A DNA stretch of 64,000 bases, taken from the NCBI RefSeq assembly GCF_964222135.1, contig NZ_CAXQBR010000006.1, forward strand, positions 1 through 64,000, in the 5' to 3' direction. Numbering within the stretch: position 1 is the stretch's first letter; each line of letters opens with the position of its first letter. Below the pieces are notes generated by a model. The model had not been told where the DNA came from. It saw only the letters and a program-made list of their open reading frames with translations, and searched no databases. This document shows positions 50,595 through 58,700 of the stretch, piece after piece. Position numbers and translations under genes: made by a program. The stretch is from Euzebya sp. (GTDB lineage Bacteria > Actinomycetota > Nitriliruptoria > Euzebyales > Euzebyaceae).

Positions 50595-51850
50595 GCGCGA
50601 CCGGGGTCGACGCCGGTCCTGCAGCTGCGCACGCGCCCGCGCGCAGCACGACCGGGCTCCTCTCAGACCGCGTCTTCGGGGCGTACTTCTTCGGCAAGCT
50701 GCTGTCGACCGCCGGCGTGTGGGTCTTCAACATCGTCGCCGCGATCATCGTCTGGGACATCTCCCGGTCGACCCTCGCGGTCGGGGCGGTGAGCATCGCC
50801 CTGTTCCTGCCGCAGGTCGCGTTCGCCCCGATCAGCGGCGCGCAGGCGGATCGGCGCGGGCCGAAGGGGCAGCTGCTGTTGGGCCGCCTGCTGATCGCCC
50901 TCGCGGCGACCGGCCTCGCGGGCACGGTGGCCGCGGTGGGGGTCGAGGGGTTGCCCGGCGCGTGGGTCGTGATCGCCGCATCGGCGGTGGTCGGCATGGG
51001 CTTCGTGGTGGGCGGACCCGCACAGCAGGCGCTGTTGCCCACCCTGGTGCGGCCGTCGGAGCTGACCGCCGCGGTCGCCCTCAACGGGTTGCCGCCCACG
51101 GTCGCCCGTGCCGGCGGCCCGGTGCTGGGCACGTTGCTGCTGGTCGCCGCGGGTCCCGCCGTCGCCTTCGGGTTCACGGCGGTCGCCAACCTCGTGTTCG
51201 CCTGGGTGATCCTGCGGCTGCCGCTCGAGCGCCCCGCCGAGCGGGCCAGCAAGGCCGACGGGACGGTTCGCGCCGGCTTCGCCTACGTGCGCGGGGACGT
51301 GACCGTCGCGCTGCTCCTGACCGCGGTGCTGGCCATCGGCTTGGGCGCGGACCCCGTGGTGACGCTCACCCCCGAGCTGTCCGCGGGGTTCGGGCAGGGG
51401 GAGAGCCTGGTCGGCCTGTTCGCCAGCGCCTTCGGCGTGGGCGCGGCCCTCGGCTACTTCGGCATCACGCCGATCACCCGCCGGTCGGGCACCGACCACG
51501 TCCTGGGCTGGGGCCTCTGCCTGCTCGGTGGCGGGATGCTGCTCACCGGACTCGCGCCGACGGTCGCCGTCGCGGTCCTCGGGTTGGCGATCGCCGGCGT
51601 CGGGTTCTGCTGGTCGTTGACGGGCTCGACCACCCGCATCTACGAGCGGGTGCCCGAGAGCCTCCGCGGAAGGGTCATGGCCCTGTGGTCCATCGCCTTC
51701 CTCGGGTCACGACCGGTCGGGGCGGCCATCAGCAGCGGCGTCGCCGAGGTGGCCTCCCCGGAGGTCGCCTTCGTCGCCGTCGCGGGGATCGTGGCGGTCC
51801 TGACCGCGATCTGCTGGGCCGGCGGCCGGCGGCAGCCGCGCGGGGCCTGA
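50591..51850 (+). CDS. MFS transporter, MFS_3/EntS-like exporter
   Basis: A 419-residue membrane protein with about 12 hydrophobic segments. The loop QADRRGPKGQL has the MFS signature between helices 2 and 3, and RVPESLRGRVMALWSIAF precedes the last helices, as in EntS-type exporters. The GTG at 50591 overlaps the MarR stop. It is probably an efflux pump under MarR control, expelling a toxic ligand, perhaps a substrate or intermediate of the neighbouring pathways. Confidence 0.85.
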   Translation: MSATGVDAGPAAAHAPARSTTGLLSDRVFGAYFFGKLLSTAGVWVFNIVAAIIVWDISRSTLAVGAVSIALFLPQVAFAPISGAQADRRGPKGQLLLGRLLIALAATGLAGTVAAVGVEGLPGAWVVIAASAVVGMGFVVGGPAQQALLPTLVRPSELTAAVALNGLPPTVARAGGPVLGTLLLVAAGPAVAFGFTAVANLVFAWVILRLPLERPAERASKADGTVRAGFAYVRGDVTVALLLTAVLAIGLGADPVVTLTPELSAGFGQGESLVGLFASAFGVGAALGYFGITPITRRSGTDHVLGWGLCLLGGGMLLTGLAPTVAVAVLGLAIAGVGFCWSLTGSTTRIYERVPESLRGRVMALWSIAFLGSRPVGAAISSGVAEVASPEVAFVAVAGIVAVLTAICWAGGRRQPRGA

Positions 51851-51864
51851 CCGCTCGACGCGAC

Positions 51865-52659
51865 TCAGCGCCCCTGCCACACCGGCACGCGCTTCTCGAC
51901 GAAGGCGGTGATCCCCTCCATCGCATCCGCGGTGCCCGCGACGGCCTCGACCTCGGACTGGTTGCGTCCCCACGCCTCGGCCTCGGCGGGCACACCGCCG
52001 TCGACGATCCCGACCGCGAGCCGCTTGCTGGCCTGCACCGCGAGCGGGGCGTTCGCGCAGATCTGGGCTGCCAGGGCGAGGGCGGCGTCGCGCAGCTCCG
52101 CCGCCGGGACCACCTCGTTGACCAGCCCCCAGCGGGCGGCCTCCTCCGCCGAGATCGGCTGGCCGGTCAGGACCATGCGCATCGCCACCTTCCGGGGCAT
52201 CTGCTCGGGCAGGCGCAGCGCCCCGCCGGCGGCGGCGATGATGCCGCGGCTGACCTCGGGCAGCCCGAACGTGGCGCCCTCCGCGGCCACGACCAGGTCG
52301 CTCGCGAGCGCCAGCTCGGTCCCCCCGCCCAGCGCGGTCCCGTTCACCGCCGCGATCGTCGGCACCGAGACGGCGTGGGAGACGTAGCCGGCGAACCCGC
52401 GCTCGGGGTGCTCGGGGTCGATCGGCAGCTCCCCGCGTCCCAGCGCCTTCAGGTCAGCGCCCGCGCAGAAGGACCGGTCGCCGGCGCCGGTCAGGACCAC
52501 GCACCACACGTCCGGGTCGGCGTCGGCGTCTGCCAGCGCGGCGCCGACCGACCGGGCGACCGCGGTGTCCACGGCGTTCCGCGCCTCCGGGCGGTTGAGG
52601 GTGACGACGACGGTCCGGTCGATGCGGTCGACCAGGACGGGGGCGGTGGCGGCGGTCAT
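51865..52659 (-). CDS. Enoyl-CoA hydratase
   Basis: A 264-residue crotonase with both catalytic glutamates (NGTALGGGTELALASDLVV, then TFGLPEVSRGIIAAAGG). It starts with ATG at 52659 and overlaps the thiolase-like stop (ATGA), so the two are coupled and transcribed toward the convergent MFS gene. The pair may run part of a beta-oxidation cycle together with the acyl-CoA dehydrogenase at 54950. Confidence 0.9.
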   Translation of the reverse strand: MTAATAPVLVDRIDRTVVVTLNRPEARNAVDTAVARSVGAALADADADPDVWCVVLTGAGDRSFCAGADLKALGRGELPIDPEHPERGFAGYVSHAVSVPTIAAVNGTALGGGTELALASDLVVAAEGATFGLPEVSRGIIAAAGGALRLPEQMPRKVAMRMVLTGQPISAEEAARWGLVNEVVPAAELRDAALALAAQICANAPLAVQASKRLAVGIVDGGVPAEAEAWGRNQSEVEAVAGTADAMEGITAFVEKRVPVWQGR

Positions 52660-54203
52660 GTGCGCTCCTGTGCGGTGGGGGAGGGGTCGACGGCGACCCC
52701 GTCGCCGGCGGGCACCAGGCGGACGGGGCGGCCGATGTGGGTCGTGAGGTCGTCGCCGAGCGCATCGCGGGACAGCGCGGCGGCCGCGGCGACGTCCCCC
52801 GGTGCGGTCGTCGCGGCGGTGCGCACGCCGTCGCGGGTCCGCGCCACCACGATCGCCGTCGCCGGCCCGCCGTCGCGGCTGTGCTCCACGGTCCAGGTCT
52901 CGATCGTGGCCGGCACCGGGCCGCCGGCCCCGGCGACCAGATCGCGGGCGTCGACGAACGGCGGGACGCCGTCGGCGTCGACCCCAACCGGATCGGGGTC
53001 CCCCGCGTGGGCACGCGCCGGCCGCCGAGACAGGACCACGACGTGCTGGTGGGTCAGGTAGCCGCCGTTCGCGTGGACCGCGGCGGTGCGGGCCCGTCCC
53101 TCCCGCAGCTGTCGGGTCACCGCCGCGATCGCGTGGAGGGAGTAGCTGGACAGCGGTCCGCCGAACGCGGCGTGCCCGCCGGTCGCGCTGAGCACGCGGT
53201 CGCCGGCCCCGAGGTGGTGGGCGACCAGCAGGGGGACGACCGGGAAGCAGCTGTAGACGTCGACCAGGTCAAGGTCGGCGGCATCCACCTCGGCCCGGTC
53301 GAGCGCGCGGTCGAACGCGGTCGCGAGGGCCCCCGACCGGGCGAAGGACGGACGGGCCAGCACGTCGGCGGAGTCCGTGGCCCCGGCCCCGCCGCGGACG
53401 TGCACCCACCGGTCCTCGGCGATCCCGCGGGCGCGGGCGGCTGCGGCCGACATGACCAGCACCGCGGCCGCCTGGTCGACGTGGGGCATCGCGTTGAGGG
53501 CCTTCGGGTACGGCTCGCAGATCATCCGGTTGTCCGGCCGGGGGGTGCCGACGTCCTCGGCGCTCCGCACCCGCGGGTCCCAGGCGATCGGGTTGACCGC
53601 CGCGACCTCGGTCAACCGGGCGAACGTCGCGGCCGCGCGTGCCGCCGCCCGCGCGGGAGGGAGCCCGTCCACCGCGTCGAGCGCCTGCTGGAACAGCGGG
53701 TACACCCGGGTCGGCAGCACCACCCCGCTGTCGCGCATCGCCGCGGTGCCGAGCTCCTCGGGGTCGAACGCCGGCGGACCCCCCGGCTCGCGCGACCAGC
53801 CGAGGTCGGCCACGGGGTCGATACCCGCCTTCGCGAGAGCCGTCACGGTCGCCTGCGCCTCGCCCCCGACGACGAGCGCGACGTCGGACTCCCCCGCGGC
53901 GAGCCTGGCGGCCGCGTCGTCGAGCAGGCGCGCCGGCCAGTGGCCGCCCACGGTGGTGTCCGCGGTGTGGCGGGGGGTCGCGCCGACGCGCGCGGCGAGC
54001 GTCGCCGCCGCCGTGGCGTAGGACCAGCTGGTCGTCCGGACGGCGTGGACGGCATCGACGGCCCGGAGCACGCCGGCCGGGTCGGCCACGCCGCAGTCCG
54101 CGGCGGCCTCCCGCACCGCGGCCAGGATCAGGTCCATCGGCTCGACCGCGGTGTCGGGGGAGGAGGACCGCGGTCCGACGACCTCTCCCACCCCGACGAT
54201 CAC
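52656..54203 (-). CDS. Thiolase-like protein (acetyl-CoA acetyltransferase/SCP-x-related family), probably without the usual cysteine
   Basis: A thiolase-fold protein of about 515 residues with a C-terminal extension of about 100 residues (RARTAAVHANGGYLTHQH, then a domain with IETWTVEHSRDGGP), as in actinobacterial lipid-transfer-type thiolases. Where thiolases have the CxSG nucleophile, the stretch after TTSWSYATAAATLA and HTADTTVGGHWP shows no cysteine. Activity may thus be in binding or another reaction. The start is uncertain. GTG at 54203 lies after the inverted repeat; GTG at 54266 would place that repeat inside the gene. The former is preferred for its nearby GGGGA and because the fold starts there. 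Confidence 0.68.
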   Translation of the reverse strand: MIVGVGEVVGPRSSSPDTAVEPMDLILAAVREAAADCGVADPAGVLRAVDAVHAVRTTSWSYATAAATLAARVGATPRHTADTTVGGHWPARLLDDAAARLAAGESDVALVVGGEAQATVTALAKAGIDPVADLGWSREPGGPPAFDPEELGTAAMRDSGVVLPTRVYPLFQQALDAVDGLPPARAAARAAATFARLTEVAAVNPIAWDPRVRSAEDVGTPRPDNRMICEPYPKALNAMPHVDQAAAVLVMSAAAARARGIAEDRWVHVRGGAGATDSADVLARPSFARSGALATAFDRALDRAEVDAADLDLVDVYSCFPVVPLLVAHHLGAGDRVLSATGGHAAFGGPLSSYSLHAIAAVTRQLREGRARTAAVHANGGYLTHQHVVVLSRRPARAHAGDPDPVGVDADGVPPFVDARDLVAGAGGPVPATIETWTVEHSRDGGPATAIVVARTRDGVRTAATTAPGDVAAAAALSRDALGDDLTTHIGRPVRLVPAGDGVAVDPSPTAQERT

Positions 54204-54222
54204 CGGTGTCCGGTCCCCGATT

Positions 54223-54267
54223 GGTGTGTCGGTATGCCCGTCATCCTGACGGGTGTACCGACACACC
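54223..54267. repeat. Near-perfect 45-bp inverted repeat between tetR and the thiolase-like gene
   Basis: The arms are GGTGTGTCGGTA-tg-CCCGTCA (54223-54243) and TGACGGG-tg-TACCGACACACC (54247-54267), 21 bases each with two mismatched pairs around a 3-base loop (TCC). It lies between the stop of tetR (54290) and the preferred thiolase-like start (54203). It is a candidate attenuator, terminator or operator. Confidence 0.65.
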
Positions 54268-54289
54268 TGACCGGGGGCGTCGCCAGCGC

Positions 54290-54928
54290 TCACAGCCGGG
54301 CCGCCGCCGTCGCGAGGTCCACGATGTGGTCGATCAGCTCGTCCGGGGCCACGCGCGGTGTGCCGTCGGTGGCCCACGCGATCAGCAGCTCCACCAGCCC
54401 GCCGGTCAGCAGGGCACCGGTGATCCGGGCCGCGGCCGGGTCCGGCACCGCACGGCCGGGGGCGTCCTCGCGCAGGGCCGCCATCAGCCGGACCGCGAGA
54501 TCGCTGAAGCGCGCCAGCAGCTCGCGACGCCGAGCCCGGAACGCCGGGGTGGCGAGGGACTCCACCAGCGCGACCCGGATGGTCCGGGGATCGGCGGCGA
54601 AGTGGGCGGCGAGCGCCTCGAGCACCAGCCGGGCACGGTCCACGGGCACCACGTCCGGTGTGGCCGCCGCGGCGCGGATGACCCCCTCCACCTCGTCGGC
54701 GACGTGGTCGACCACGGCGAGGAACAGCGCCTCGCGGTCCGCGGCGTGCTCGTAGAAGTAGCGCCGGCTGAGCCCGGCGGTCTCGCAGATCCCCGCGACG
54801 GTGGCGTCGGCCCAGCCGTCGGCGGCGAACCGCTCGAGCCCCGCCGCCAGCAGCTGGCCGCGGCGGCGTGCGTGGCGCTCGTCGGCGTCGACGCCCCCGT
54901 ACACGCGCTGCGCTGGTCGGTCATCCAT
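54290..54928 (-). CDS. TetR-family transcriptional regulator
   Basis: A 212-residue TetR protein. The helix-turn-helix reads ADATVAGICETAGLSRRYFYEH after RRGQLLAAGLERFAADGW; YFYEHAADREAL is the usual TetR linker. The rest is a variable ligand domain. The ATG at 54928 is 21 bp from the ATG of the divergent acyl-CoA dehydrogenase, so one site could control both. No TTACY box is near, so its target is separate. It is followed by the thiolase-like gene on the same strand. Confidence 0.87.
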   Translation of the reverse strand: MDDRPAQRVYGGVDADERHARRRGQLLAAGLERFAADGWADATVAGICETAGLSRRYFYEHAADREALFLAVVDHVADEVEGVIRAAAATPDVVPVDRARLVLEALAAHFAADPRTIRVALVESLATPAFRARRRELLARFSDLAVRLMAALREDAPGRAVPDPAAARITGALLTGGLVELLIAWATDGTPRVAPDELIDHIVDLATAAARL

Positions 54929-54949
54929 CTGGAACGGTATCGTACAAGA

Positions 54950-56095
54950 ATGCGCCACCCCGACTGGGACACCCCCGAACGCCGCGCCCTGCGCGAGACC
55001 ACCCGACGCTTCACCGAGCGCGAGATCCTCCCCCACCTCACCACCTGGGAGGAGGAGGGGGCCCTGCCGCTGTCCCTCCACGCCCGCGCCGCGGCGGCCG
55101 GCCTGCTCGGGATCGGGTTCGGTGAGGCGGTCGGCGGTGCCGGCGGCACGCCGGTCGACACCTGGGTGGTCGCCGAGGAGATGATCCTGGCCGGCGGGTC
55201 CTCCGGCCTGATCGCGGGGCTGTTCACGCACGGCATCGGGCTGCCGCACCTGGTCGAGGCCGGCGATCCCGACCTGATCGCGCGCGTCGCCCGACCGGTG
55301 CTCGCCGGCGAGGCGATCTCGTCCCTGGCCATCACCGAGCCCGGCGCGGGATCGGACGTCGCAGGCATCCGCACCCGGGCGATCCGCGACGGCGACGACT
55401 ACGTGGTCACCGGCACGAAGACGTTCATCACCTCCGCGACCCGGGCGGACTTCCTCACCACCGCGGTCCGCACCGGTGGGGACGGCCCCGGCGGCGTCTC
55501 CCTCCTCCTCGTCGAGCGCGACCGGCCCGGCGTCACCGTGTCAGCGCCGCTGAAGAAGATGGGGTGGTGGTGCTCGGACACCGGGGAGATCTCCTTCGAC
55601 GAGGTCCGGGTCCCGGCGGCGAACCTGATCGGCGCCGAGGGGAGCGGGTTCGGTCAGATCATGCAGCAGTTCGCCGCCGAGCGGCTCAGCCTCGCCGTCC
55701 AGGCCTACGCCACCGCCGAGCGGTGCGTGGAGCTCGCGATCGCCCACGCGAGGCAGCGCGAGACCTTCGGCCGGCCGATCGCCAGCCGACAGGTCGTCCG
55801 GCACCGCATCGCCGAGATGGTCCGCCAGACCGACGTCGCCCGCACCTACGTCCGCGCCGTCATCGACCGGTGGCTGGCGGGCGACGACGTCATCCGCGAG
55901 GTGGCGATGGCGAAGAACACCGCCGTCTTCGCCTGCGACCGCGTGGTCGACGACGCGGTGCAGCTGCACGGCGGCATGGGCTACATGCGCGAGTCCGAGG
56001 TCGAGCGGCACTACCGCGACAGCCGCATCCTCGGCATCGGCGGCGGGACCAACGAGATCATGACCGAGGTCGTCTCCCGGCTCGTGCTCGCATAG
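54950..56095 (+). CDS. Acyl-CoA dehydrogenase
   Basis: A 381-residue FAD acyl-CoA dehydrogenase. AITEPGAGSDVAGIRT contacts FAD; the catalytic glutamate is in GIGGGTNEIMTEVV. It is a different paralogue from that at 42896. The ATG at 54950 has only 21 bp to the divergent tetR, so the message is probably leaderless or nearly so. It ends before a GC-rich hairpin at 56133 that separates it from the convergent amidohydrolase. Confidence 0.9.
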   Translation: MRHPDWDTPERRALRETTRRFTEREILPHLTTWEEEGALPLSLHARAAAAGLLGIGFGEAVGGAGGTPVDTWVVAEEMILAGGSSGLIAGLFTHGIGLPHLVEAGDPDLIARVARPVLAGEAISSLAITEPGAGSDVAGIRTRAIRDGDDYVVTGTKTFITSATRADFLTTAVRTGGDGPGGVSLLLVERDRPGVTVSAPLKKMGWWCSDTGEISFDEVRVPAANLIGAEGSGFGQIMQQFAAERLSLAVQAYATAERCVELAIAHARQRETFGRPIASRQVVRHRIAEMVRQTDVARTYVRAVIDRWLAGDDVIREVAMAKNTAVFACDRVVDDAVQLHGGMGYMRESEVERHYRDSRILGIGGGTNEIMTEVVSRLVLA

Positions 56096-56132
56096 GCGAG
56101 CGAGGCCGGCCCACCCCCTCCGGCAGCAGGAC

Positions 56133-56164
56133 GCGCCGGCCGGCTCCCCCCGCCGGCCGACGCG
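56133..56164. terminator. GC-rich hairpin between convergent genes
   Basis: CGGCCGGC (56137-56144) pairs with GCCGGCCG (56152-56159) around a 7-base loop, and the outer GCG/CGC bases can add pairs past one bulge. It sits midway between the convergent acyl-CoA dehydrogenase and amidohydrolase ends, so it could serve both strands. No T tract is seen. Confidence 0.5.
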
Positions 56165-56177
56165 CCGTCCGCCCCGC

Positions 56178-57626
56178 TCAGCGGCCGTGGGTCGAGGCCG
56201 ACTTGTACTCGGTGTAGGTGTAGGGGTTGTCGAGGAGCGTGGTCTCGGGGACCTCCGGGTGCATCCCGGCCAGCCAGGCCTCCTCGCCCATCGACGTCCG
56301 GAGGTGGTCGACGGTCTGGCCGACCAGCTCGCGGGCCCGGCGGAGGTCGGCGTCGACCAGCTCGTGGTCCTGCTTCACGACCCGTCCGCCGACGATCACC
56401 GTGTGGACGTCACCGCGTTGTGCCTGGAAGGCGACGTGCCCGTAGGGGTTGATGATCGGGAACATCACCGGCGAGCGGTCGTTCTTGATCAGCACGACGT
56501 CGGCGAGCTTGCCGACCTCGAGGCTGCCGAGCTCGTCGTCGACGCCCAGCGCCCTCGCCCCGCCGAGCGTGGCCCACTCCACGACCTGGTCGGCGCGGAG
56601 GTGGCAGTTCGTGATGGTCTCGGCCTTGGCGTGGGCCTCGAGGTGTTCCCGGCAGCGGTCCGCCCCGAGCGTGGTCCGCATCGCGCTGAACAGGTCCCCG
56701 CTCCACCACACGCTCGTGTCCATCGACAGCGAGACCGGTATGTCGTGGTTCCGCAGCACCCACGTCGGGGGGTAGCCCTGGCCGGCGGACTGCTCGGACT
56801 CCGTCGACACCGAGACGTTGCCGCCGGTGGCCGCGATCCGGTTGTAGGAGTCGGCGGTGAGGGTCGCCGCGTGCACGTAGATGTTCTTCGGGCCCATGAA
56901 CCCGTGCTCGTGCATCAGGCGGATGCCGTCGTCGTTCGTCGCGCCCCACACGCCGGCGTGGGTCGTGACCGCCACGTCGAGCTCCCGGGCCACCTCGAAG
57001 GCGGCGCGCTCGGGGAACTCCGGGTCGCCGGTCACGTCGAAGGCCATCTGGAAGCCGTAGAGGCCCCCACCGTCGATCCTTCGGGCCACGAAGTCGCGGA
57101 AGGCCGGATCGGTGGCCCACTCCCACGGCCCCTGCTGGATGTTCCCGTAGGCCAGCACGAACCGGCCGGGCACGGCCTCGAGCGCGTCGACCGCGGCCTC
57201 GGCGTGGTCGGTCGTCTGCAGCCCGTGGGACCAGTCCACAGTCGTGGTCACCCCGGCGTCGATCGACTCGAGCGCGCTCAGCAGGTTGCCGGCGTAGACG
57301 TCCTCGGGCCGGAAGGCCTTGCCGTGCTCGAGGTAGTACCAGACGAAGTACTGCGTCAAGGTCCAGTCGGCGCCGTAGCCGCGCATCGCCGTCTGCCACA
57401 TGTGGCGGTGCGTGTCGATCATGCCGGGCATGACGATCCCGCCGGACGCGTCGATCTCACGGGCGCCCTCCGGTGCCTCGAGCGAGGGTCCGACGCCGGT
57501 GATCCGGTCGCCCTCGATCAGCACGTCGGCGCCCTCGAGCACCGTCCGGTCGGCGTCCATCACCAGCACCGTGCCGCCGCGCAGCACCACGGCGCCGGCG
57601 CTCCCATCCGTCGCGGGTCCACCCAT
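56178..57626 (-). CDS. Amidohydrolase-family deaminase/chlorohydrolase-like enzyme
   Basis: A 482-residue metal-dependent hydrolase of the AtzA/TrzN and 5-methylthioadenosine/SAH-deaminase type. The metal site is formed by H-R-H (MIDTHRHMW), a His in THAGVWG and an Asp in SLSMDTS; the N- and C-terminal strands (GGTVLVMDADRTVLEGADV, then KLADVVLIKND) form the beta-sandwich. The ATG at 57626 follows GGGAGGAG. It diverges from the IclR gene over a shared palindrome. It may take a nitrogen group, or a halogen, from an aromatic or heterocyclic substrate and so feed the ring-cleavage operon. Its actual substrate is not known. Confidence 0.85.
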   Translation of the reverse strand: MGGPATDGSAGAVVLRGGTVLVMDADRTVLEGADVLIEGDRITGVGPSLEAPEGAREIDASGGIVMPGMIDTHRHMWQTAMRGYGADWTLTQYFVWYYLEHGKAFRPEDVYAGNLLSALESIDAGVTTTVDWSHGLQTTDHAEAAVDALEAVPGRFVLAYGNIQQGPWEWATDPAFRDFVARRIDGGGLYGFQMAFDVTGDPEFPERAAFEVARELDVAVTTHAGVWGATNDDGIRLMHEHGFMGPKNIYVHAATLTADSYNRIAATGGNVSVSTESEQSAGQGYPPTWVLRNHDIPVSLSMDTSVWWSGDLFSAMRTTLGADRCREHLEAHAKAETITNCHLRADQVVEWATLGGARALGVDDELGSLEVGKLADVVLIKNDRSPVMFPIINPYGHVAFQAQRGDVHTVIVGGRVVKQDHELVDADLRRARELVGQTVDHLRTSMGEEAWLAGMHPEVPETTLLDNPYTYTEYKSASTHGR

Positions 57627-57673
57627 CCTCGGCTCCTCCCATCGCTCACGGCGCACCGTGATCGCTCATCAAG

Positions 57674-57690
57674 TGTCCGCTCAGCGGACA
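57674..57690. promoter_or_regulatory. IclR-type operator between the amidohydrolase and iclR
   Basis: TGTCCGCTCAGCGGACA has perfect 7-bp arms (TGTCCGC/GCGGACA) around TCA. A half-site (ACGTCCG) follows at 57692. It lies 48 bp from the amidohydrolase start and 115 bp from the IclR start. A very similar site occurs at 58667. Confidence 0.65.
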
Positions 57691-57804
57691 TACGTCCGAT
57701 CTCGTCACGATGACGGCGCAGACCGGCCCTGTCAACACCTGGGTGCCACATCTCTCGAGGCGATCTGCCCTATCGTCATCACCTCCCGGACCCAGGAGGA
57801 CGAC

Positions 57805-58614
57805 GTGTCGCGAGAGGAGGCCGGCCCCGACTTCGTCGAGGCGATCGCCCGCGGGCTCGACGTCATCCGCGCCTTCGACCGCACGCGGCCGGAGATGAGC
57901 CTCACCGAGGTCGCGACCGCGACGGGGCTCGCCCGCCCGACGGCCAGGCGGATCCTCCTGACCCTCGAGCACCTCGGCTACGTCCGCAGCGCCGACGGGC
58001 GGTTCACCCTCACACCCCGGGTCCTCGACCTCGGCCTCGCGTTCGTGCAGTCCCTCGGGCTGTGGGAGATCGCACGCCCCCACATGGAGTCGCTGGTCGC
58101 CCAGACCCGCGAGTCGACCTCCATCGCACAGCTCGACGGGTCCGACATCGTCTACGTCGCGCGCGTCGCCGTGCCGAAGATCATCACGCTGCGGGTCGCG
58201 ATCGGCACCCGCTTCCCGGCCCTGCAGACCTCGCTCGGCAAGGTGCTGCTGGCCGCGCTCGAGCCCGACGAGGTCGAGGCGGTGCTGGCCCAGCCCAGCC
58301 GCTCCGGCATCGAGCCGCGCTGGACCCCGGATGCCGTCGAGCGGGACGCGGTGCTCCGCGAGGTCCGCGCGCGGGGGTGGTCGATGTCCGACGAGGACCT
58401 CGCCTACGGCATCCGCTCGGCGGCGGCGCCCCTGCGCGACGGGGAGGGGCGGGTCGTCGCCGCGATGAACGTCACCACCCACGCCGCCGAGACCTCCGTC
58501 GAGACCCTGGTCGCCGAGCACGTCCCGCGCCTGCTGTCCGCTGCCTCGGCGGTCAGCGCGGACTTCGCCCAGCTCGCCCGCGTGCCGCTGGTCGAGCGCG
58601 TCCCACCTGGCTGA
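57805..58614 (+). CDS. IclR-family transcriptional regulator
   Basis: A 269-residue IclR protein: an N-terminal winged helix (LTEVATATGLARPTARRILL, then LEHLGYVRSADGRFTLTP) and a C-terminal IclR effector domain (TSLGKVLLAAL, then GIRSAAAPLRDGEGRVVAAM). It resembles the PcaR/PobR group that activates aromatic-acid genes. The GTG at 57805 follows AGGAGG. It lies next to TGTCCGC-type palindromes on both sides (57674 and 58667), so it likely controls the amidohydrolase as well as the CoA-transferase/LigAB operon. Confidence 0.88.
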   Translation: MSREEAGPDFVEAIARGLDVIRAFDRTRPEMSLTEVATATGLARPTARRILLTLEHLGYVRSADGRFTLTPRVLDLGLAFVQSLGLWEIARPHMESLVAQTRESTSIAQLDGSDIVYVARVAVPKIITLRVAIGTRFPALQTSLGKVLLAALEPDEVEAVLAQPSRSGIEPRWTPDAVERDAVLREVRARGWSMSDEDLAYGIRSAAAPLRDGEGRVVAAMNVTTHAAETSVETLVAEHVPRLLSAASAVSADFAQLARVPLVERVPPG

Positions 58615-58621
58615 CCAGGGC

Positions 58622-58683
58622 TTGACAACACCGATGTGCATCGTCACCCTCCACTGAACGGACGGATGTCCGCTCTACGGACG
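58622..58683 (+). promoter_or_regulatory. Promoter and IclR-type operator of the CoA-transferase/LigAB operon
   Basis: TTGACA (58622-58627) is a perfect -35 element; a weak CACCCT (58645-58650) follows after 17 bp. TGTCCGCTCTACGGACG (58667-58683) matches 14 of 17 bases of the palindrome at 57674 and lies 17 bp before the ATG at 58701. It fits control by IclR. Confidence 0.5.
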
Positions 58684-58700
58684 ACAGGGGATCGACGCGC

